From Sphingomonadaceae bacterium (GTDB taxonomy: Bacteria > Pseudomonadota > Alphaproteobacteria > Sphingomonadales > Sphingomonadaceae), in assembly GCA_013821585.1 (NCBI GenBank), contig JACDGO010000124.1:1-6338 (forward strand): a stretch of DNA of 6,338 bases, written 5' to 3'. Of the stretch, positions 1 through 6,338 are shown one piece after another (position 1 is the stretch's first letter; each line of letters begins with the position of its first letter). The notes under the pieces were generated by a model that saw nothing but the letters and a program-made list of their open reading frames with translations, did not search any database and was not told the DNA's origin. Both the position numbers and the translations under genes were made by a program.

Positions 1-798
1 ATCCAGACGCTCGCCCCGCTGGGGCCCCGCTTCGTGTCGGTGACCTATGGCGCGGGCGGATCGACCCGCGAACGCACCCACGCAACTGTCGCCCGGATCG
101 AGCGCGAGACCGATCTTACGGCCGCCGCGCATCTCACCTGCGTCGAGGCGACTCGCGAGGAGATCGACGCCGTCGCCGAGGAATATTGGGCGGCGGGCAT
201 CCGCCACATCGTCGCGCTGCGCGGCGATCCGCCGGTGGCAGGCGCGAAGTTCGTGTCGCATCCCGATGGCTATGAGAATGCAGCCGCACTGGTCGCCGGC
301 TTGAGGAAGCTCCACCCGTTCGAAATCTCCGTCGCTGCCTATCCCGAATGCCATCCCGATTCCGCGCATGCGGAGGCCGATATCGATAATCTCAAGCGCA
401 AGATGGATGCCGGCGCCAACCGCGCGATCACCCAGTTCTTCTTCTCGCCCGAGGCCTATTTCCGCTTCCGTGACCGCGTCGCTGCGGCAGGCATCACCGC
501 AGAGATCGTGCCCGGCATCCTGCCCGTCTCGAACGTCGCGCAGACCCGCAAATTCGCCGGCATGTGCGGCGCCGAGATCCCGGACTGGATGGGTCGGCTG
601 TTCGAAGGCCTTGACGACCACCCCGCCGCGCGCCAGCTCGTCGCGGCGACGGTCGCTGCCGAACTCGCGCGCCGCCTCTATGCGGGCGGTGTTCGGCATT
701 TCCATTTCTACACGCTCAATCGCGCCGAGCTGAGCTACGCAATCTGCCACCTGCTCGGTGTGCGGCCCAAGGCCGCGGCACGGGAGCAAGCCGCATGA
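1..798 (+). CDS. metF: 5,10-methylenetetrahydrofolate reductase MetF, 5'-truncated by the window edge
   Basis: MetF reduces 5,10-methylene-THF to 5-methyl-THF with FAD and NAD(P)H in the cytoplasm, supplying the methyl donor for methionine synthase. The frame is open from base 1, giving 265 visible residues. The GTG at 34 is an internal valine in the conserved FVSVTYG strand, not a start. Aligned from memory to E. coli MetF (296 aa), about 44 N-terminal residues are missing, including the region of catalytic Glu28. Visible family hallmarks are VSVTYGAGGSTRERTH (residues 12-27), HLTC (44-47), the flavin-site loop IVALRGD (70-76; Asp76 matches E. coli Asp120), VAAYPE, LKRKMDAGANRAITQFFF (131-148; Gln145 matches E. 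coli Gln183), PGILPVSN, and the C-terminal HFHFYTLNRAELSYAICHLLGVRP. The stop TGA overlaps the next gene's ATG (ATGA), so the genes are very likely co-transcribed and translationally coupled. Any promoter or riboswitch lies to the left of the window. Identity is near certain. Confidence 0.97.
   Translation: MQTLAPLGPRFVSVTYGAGGSTRERTHATVARIERETDLTAAAHLTCVEATREEIDAVAEEYWAAGIRHIVALRGDPPVAGAKFVSHPDGYENAAALVAGLRKLHPFEISVAAYPECHPDSAHAEADIDNLKRKMDAGANRAITQFFFSPEAYFRFRDRVAAAGITAEIVPGILPVSNVAQTRKFAGMCGAEIPDWMGRLFEGLDDHPAARQLVAATVAAELARRLYAGGVRHFHFYTLNRAELSYAICHLLGVRPKAAAREQAA
782..786 (+). promoter_or_regulatory. Shine-Dalgarno for the homocysteine methyltransferase gene
   Basis: GGGAG lies 8 bases before the ATG at 795, inside the last codons of metF. 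It fits the ATG of the ATGA overlap and supports that start. Confidence 0.65.
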
Positions 799-1841
799 CG
801 CCGCGCATCCAGCTTCAGGCGCTCGCGCACGACCGTATCCTGATCAAGGACGGCCCCTATGGCACAGCGATTCAAGCCTATCGGTTGAAGGAAGGCGACT
901 ATCGCGGCGCGCTCGACCTCGCGCGCGACCAGAAGGGCAACAACGACCTCCTCGCGCTGACTCGCCCCGATATCGTCGCCGCGATCTGCGAGGCGTATAT
1001 CGGCGCGGGCGCGGACATCGTCGCCACCAACACGTTCAGCGCCAACGCGATCAGCCAGGCCGACTATGCCGCCGAACACCTCGTTCGCGACATCAACCTC
1101 GAGGCCGCCCGCATCGCCCGCGCCGCCGCCGACGCGGCGCAGGCGAAGGGCGGCAACCGCCGTTTCGTCGCGGGTGCGGTCGGTCCTTCGAACAAGACAT
1201 TGTCGCTGTCGCCCGACGTCAACGATCCCGGCTTTCGCGAGATCGATTTCGACGGGCTGAAAGCCGTCTATCGCGAGCAGATCGACGCGCTGCTCGACGG
1301 CGGCGTCGATTTCATCCTGATCGAGACGATCTTCGATACCCTAAACGCCAAGGCCGGCATCATGGCCGCGATCGAAGCGGGGTGGGAGCGGCATATCGAC
1401 GTGCCGCTGATGATCTCGATGACGATCACCGACCTCAGCGGCCGCAATCTTTCGGGGCATACGGTCGAGGCGTTTTGGCACGCCGTCCGCCACGCGCGGC
1501 CGGTGACGATTGGCCTCAACTGCTCGTTCGGCGCGAAGGAGCTGCGCCCGCACGTCCAAGCGCTCGCCCACGTCGCCGACACCTTGCTGATGGCCTATCC
1601 CAACGCGGGCCTGCCCAACGACCTCGGCGAATATGACGAGCTGCCGCACGAAACCGCCATGATGATCGAGGACTGGGCGGCGATGGGGCTGCTCAACATC
1701 GTCGGCGGCTGTTGCGGCACGACTCCGGCGCACATCGCCGCGATCGCGAAGGCGGTCGCGGGCAAGCCGCCGCGCGCGCTGCCGCATCCGGCGGCCGTTA
1801 CTCGATTGGCGGGACTCGAGCCGATGACGCTGGCCGCTTAG
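795..1841 (+). CDS. metH: Homocysteine S-methyltransferase subunit of split cobalamin-dependent methionine synthase (MetH N-terminal domain)
   Basis: This 348-residue cytoplasmic protein corresponds to the N-terminal homocysteine-binding TIM barrel of MetH (about the first 350 residues of E. coli MetH). It binds homocysteine through zinc and accepts the methyl group from methylcobalamin on its partner, encoded immediately downstream. The zinc ligands are visible: Cys243 in GLNCSFG and the pair Cys306-Cys307 in [13 protein letters not shown] (E. coli Cys247, Cys310, Cys311). Other matches are RILIKDG near residue 14, [13 protein letters not shown] (26-38), ATNTFSAN (77-84), [11 protein letters not shown] (127-137) and [11 protein letters not shown] (175-185). 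The tail RLAGLEPM (337-344) matches the E. coli interdomain linker (RLSGLEPL), so the gene ends just before the folate domain. The start ATG overlaps the metF stop and has a good Shine-Dalgarno. Oddity: the usual glycine-rich DGxMGT is DGPYGT here. A standalone methyltransferase (MmuM-like, using S-methylmethionine) is possible in principle, but the MetH-type linker and the adjacent partner argue against it. Confidence 0.93.
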   Translation: MTPRIQLQALAHDRILIKDGPYGTAIQAYRLKEGDYRGALDLARDQKGNNDLLALTRPDIVAAICEAYIGAGADIVATNTFSANAISQADYAAEHLVRDINLEAARIARAAADAAQAKGGNRRFVAGAVGPSNKTLSLSPDVNDPGFREIDFDGLKAVYREQIDALLDGGVDFILIETIFDTLNAKAGIMAAIEAGWERHIDVPLMISMTITDLSGRNLSGHTVEAFWHAVRHARPVTIGLNCSFGAKELRPHVQALAHVADTLLMAYPNAGLPNDLGEYDELPHETAMMIEDWAAMGLLNIVGGCCGTTPAHIAAIAKAVAGKPPRALPHPAAVTRLAGLEPMTLAA

Positions 1842-1849
1842 CCGCCCGA

Positions 1850-4438
<2,589 letters not shown>

Positions 4439-4486
4439 CCTTCAATCACCGTCGACAAGTTGCGCCTGATCGCGGAGACAGCGACG
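4439..4486 (+). other. Intergenic gap between the metH large-subunit gene and the beta-helix gene
   Basis: This 48-base gap shows no GC-rich hairpin followed by a T run, so no intrinsic terminator is visible. I see no convincing -35/-10 pair either. Read-through from the methionine operon into the next gene is therefore possible but unproven. A TTG at 4460 is in frame with the downstream gene but lies before its signal peptide. Confidence 0.5.
4474..4478 (+). promoter_or_regulatory. Shine-Dalgarno deciding the start of the beta-helix gene
   Basis: GGAGA sits 8 bases upstream of ATG 4487. It favours that ATG over the upstream in-frame TTG at 4460, which would add nine polar and charged residues before the signal peptide. 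Confidence 0.65.
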
Positions 4487-5410
4487 ATGAAATATGTGCT
4501 CCTTTCGCTCGCCTGTCTCGCCGCTCCGGCAGCCGCGCAAGACTCGGCGCCGTTCACCGTCGCCGAGACAGGCCACGGCTATGCCCGCCTCGACGACGCG
4601 GTGAAGGCGATCGGGAGCGGCAGCGGGACGATCACGGTTGCGCCGGGCAGCTACCGCGACTGCGCGGTGTTTGCGGGTGGGACGATCGCGATTCGCGCGG
4701 CGACGCCGTCGACCGCAATCTTTGACGGTGGCGCGTGCGAGGGCAAAGCGACCTTGGTGCTACGCGGACTTGCCGCTAGCCTCGACGGCATCGTTTTCCA
4801 GCACGTCCGCGTCGCCGACCGCAACGGCGCGGGCATCCGGCTCGAGCACGGCGACCTGACGGTCACGCGATCGACCTTTCGCGATTCGGAACAGGGCATT
4901 CTCACCGCCGACGATCCCGGCGGATCGATCACGGTCGACCACTCGACCTTCTCCGGGCTCGGCGGCTGTCCCGAGGGGATGTGCTCGCACTCGATCTACG
5001 TCGGTGGCTATGGTTCGCTGACCGTCACGCGCAGCCGTTTCGAACGTGGCACCGGCGGTCATTACGTCAAGTCGCGCGCGGCGCGGACCGAGGTTACGGA
5101 CTCCAGCTTCGACGACACGCAAGGGCGCGCGACCAACTACATGATCGACCTCCCTTCCGGATCGGTCGGCCGGATCGCGGGGAACGTTTTCGTTCAAGGC
5201 CGCGACAAGGAGAACTACTCGGCGCTCATCGCCGTCGCGGCCGAAGCGCGCGATCATCCTTCGGCGGGCCTGGTCGTGGAAGGCAATGACGCGTCGATCG
5301 CGCCGGGGGTGTCGCGCCAGACGGTGTTCGTCGCCGACTGGAGCCACGAGGCGCTGCGGCTCGGCGCGAACCGGCTCGGCGCCGGGATCAAGGCGTTCGA
5401 GACGCGCTAG
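4487..5410 (+). CDS. Secreted right-handed parallel beta-helix repeat protein, function unknown
   Basis: This is a 307-residue exported protein, probably periplasmic or extracellular. Residues 1-17 form a short Sec signal peptide (MKYVLLSLACLAAPAAA) with an Ala-X-Ala site and predicted cleavage before Gln18. The mature part opens with GYARLDDAVKAI and TITVAPGSYRD, the usual entry of pectate-lyase-like beta-helices. It then shows degenerate rungs of about 20-28 residues with an xVTxSxF-like core: LTVTRSTF (124-131), ITVDHSTF (148-155), LTVTRSRF (178-185), TEVTDSSF (201-208), GRIAGNVF (228-235), LVVEGNDA (262-269), LRLGANRL (290-297). Mature cysteines occur as Cys59/Cys84 and a CxxxxC at 161-166, compatible with disulfides in an oxidising compartment. 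Beta-helices of this kind include polysaccharide lyases, hydrolases and epimerases as well as non-enzymatic proteins. I see no catalytic motif that settles the function. The 3' end overlaps the convergent phosphatase gene by 23 bases. Its 48-base distance from metH leaves co-transcription open. Confidence 0.88.
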   Translation: MKYVLLSLACLAAPAAAQDSAPFTVAETGHGYARLDDAVKAIGSGSGTITVAPGSYRDCAVFAGGTIAIRAATPSTAIFDGGACEGKATLVLRGLAASLDGIVFQHVRVADRNGAGIRLEHGDLTVTRSTFRDSEQGILTADDPGGSITVDHSTFSGLGGCPEGMCSHSIYVGGYGSLTVTRSRFERGTGGHYVKSRAARTEVTDSSFDDTQGRATNYMIDLPSGSVGRIAGNVFVQGRDKENYSALIAVAAEARDHPSAGLVVEGNDASIAPGVSRQTVFVADWSHEALRLGANRLGAGIKAFETR

Positions 5411-6338
5411 GACAGCTCGATGCCGGTCCCGCGATCAGGTCGAGGCAGCGGCCGTCGACCTCGCCCGGCGCGAGCGGCAGGCCGATCAGCGCGGCGAGCG
5501 TCGGGGCGATGTCGACCGTCTCGACGCTGTTGGGCTGCTCGAAGCCCGTCATTCCCTTGCGCCAGAACAGCATCGGTACGCGGCGGTCGTAATCCCACGG
5601 GCTGCCGTGCGTCGCGATATAGCCGACACCCGGTTCCGCGATGGGCGTGACGCGCGGGCGCATCAGGACGATCAGGTCTCCCGAACGATGGGCGTCGTAG
5701 GAAGCACGCGCGCGCTGGAGAAGCGTCCAGGTCTCAGGCGGCGTTATCGCGGGCGCCGCCGCGACAATCTCGTCGCCGCTGAACACGGCGGCAACCTGAG
5801 GGTATGCGGTTAGCAGCGCCTTGGCGCGCGCGATCACCGCGCCGCGCCGCGCGAACGGGACGCTCCGGTCGATCCATACGTCGCCTGCCGCTTCCGCGCC
5901 GCGCAGCACCGGGCCGGAAAGCCCTAGTTCCCTGCCGATCGCCGCGCCGACGGCCTTCGCCGTGAGCGCAGTGTCGATCCGCTGCGCTTCGGGGATCGCG
6001 TCCTCGCGATTACGTTCGGGCGCGTCGTGGCCGCCATGATCGGCGGTCAGGACGACGACGTAATCGACGCCGCTCGCATCGAGCCGCTGGAACAGCGCCG
6101 CCAGCGCCGCGTCGAGCGCGGTCAGCTGGATGCACATCTCGCTGCCTTCGGTGCCGAAGCGATGCCCGACATAGTCGGTGGAAGACGCGCCGATCGCGAT
6201 CAGATCGGTCGCCGGCCCTTTGCCGAGCCGCATCTCGGTAACGAGATCGCCTGCCAGCGACAGCGTTGCAGCATCGAGCGCGGGCGATGCGCGGAAGGCG
6301 TCGGGATCGTCGGCGTTGCGCGCGAAGCGGCCGTCGCC
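5388..6338 (-). CDS. Alkaline phosphatase family protein (PafA/PhoK type), 5' part beyond the window
   Basis: This is the C-terminal 316 residues of a secreted-type alkaline phosphatase superfamily enzyme that hydrolyses phosphate esters using two zinc ions. The frame stays open to the right edge and similarity continues above the Met at 6233 (FRASPALDAATLSLAGDL), so that Met is internal. Counting from the window edge, metal ligands are Asp55 and His59 in SSTDYVGHRFG (codons at 6174-6176 and 6162-6164), Asp100-His101 in LTADHGGHD (6036-6041), and His244 in YIATHGSPWDYDRRVPMLFW (5607-5609). They match Asp305, His309, Asp352, His353 and His486 of PafA as I recall that numbering. Full-length relatives are about 540-560 residues, so the signal peptide, nucleophilic Thr/Ser and the Lys/Arg phosphate-binding residues are off-window. 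Monoesterase versus diesterase preference therefore cannot be judged. The stop TGA (5388-5390) lies inside the convergent beta-helix gene. Phosphate-starvation control is common in the family, but no promoter is visible here. Confidence 0.93.
   Translation of the reverse strand, partial: GDGRFARNADDPDAFRASPALDAATLSLAGDLVTEMRLGKGPATDLIAIGASSTDYVGHRFGTEGSEMCIQLTALDAALAALFQRLDASGVDYVVVLTADHGGHDAPERNREDAIPEAQRIDTALTAKAVGAAIGRELGLSGPVLRGAEAAGDVWIDRSVPFARRGAVIARAKALLTAYPQVAAVFSGDEIVAAAPAITPPETWTLLQRARASYDAHRSGDLIVLMRPRVTPIAEPGVGYIATHGSPWDYDRRVPMLFWRKGMTGFEQPNSVETVDIAPTLAALIGLPLAPGEVDGRCLDLIAGPASSCPSASRTP

Noticed and set aside
34..36. GTG as the start of metF
   Set aside because: The frame is open to base 1 and the residues before the GTG (LAPLGPRF) match the family, so the gene begins outside the window.
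1712..1849. An upstream start for the large metH subunit adding 46 residues
   Set aside because: The added sequence is Arg/Ala/Gly-rich and unlike MetH, and it overlaps the conserved CCGTTPAHI end of the small subunit. ATG 1850 is the natural start.
4460..4486. TTG start for the beta-helix gene at 4460
   Set aside because: It would put nine polar and charged residues in front of the hydrophobic signal peptide. ATG 4487 has a GGAGA at good spacing.
4505..4516. Lipoprotein signal at Cys10 of the beta-helix protein
   Set aside because: The residues before the Cys (SLA) do not fit a lipobox and the hydrophobic stretch before it is too short. An Ala-X-Ala signal peptidase I site follows.
4760..5347. 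A 195-codon minus-strand frame opposite the beta-helix gene
   Set aside because: It is Arg/Asp-rich without motif or signal peptide, while the plus strand gives a signal peptide and regular beta-helix rungs.
5437..5461. Inverted repeat (7-base stem AGGTCGA/TCGACCT, 11-base loop) just past the beta-helix gene, as a terminator
   Set aside because: It has no following T run on either strand, lies inside the phosphatase coding region, and a stem this short is expected by chance in GC-rich DNA.

Overview
The window is a dense, GC-rich stretch of a bacterial chromosome. Codon third positions are mostly G or C, and long spurious antisense reading frames run opposite the real genes, as is usual at this composition. 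The protein sequences look alphaproteobacterial, most likely a sphingomonad. The grounds are a MetF–(homocysteine methyltransferase)–MetH remainder arrangement, a secreted beta-helix protein and a PafA/PhoK-type alkaline phosphatase. The lineage is inferred from remembered family resemblance, not from a search.

Region 1 (1–4438, + strand) is a methionine-synthesis operon. It begins with metF lacking its 5' end (5,10-methylenetetrahydrofolate reductase). A 4-base ATGA overlap joins it to a separate gene for the homocysteine/zinc domain of cobalamin-dependent methionine synthase. An 8-base gap then leads to a second gene with the folate, cap, cobalamin and reactivation domains. Together the two MetH pieces cover essentially the whole of a one-piece MetH (348 + 862 residues; E. 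coli MetH has 1227). The break falls in the linker between the homocysteine and folate domains. MetF makes 5-methyl-tetrahydrofolate, the large MetH piece moves the methyl group onto cobalamin, and the small piece presents zinc-bound homocysteine as acceptor, giving methionine.

Region 2 (4439–5410, + strand) is a 48-base gap followed by a gene for a secreted right-handed beta-helix protein of unknown function. It has its own Shine-Dalgarno sequence and a signal peptide.

Region 3 (5388–6338, – strand) is the 3' part of an alkaline phosphatase family gene that runs off the right edge. The metal-binding residues expected in this part are present. The nucleophile and the N-terminal part lie outside the window. 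Its stop codon lies inside the beta-helix gene, so the two genes converge and overlap by 23 bases.

There are no RNA genes, insertion sequences, CRISPR arrays or gene-free stretches over 300 bases. I do not see a new biological system. The most notable points are the clean two-gene split of MetH and the convergent overlap.
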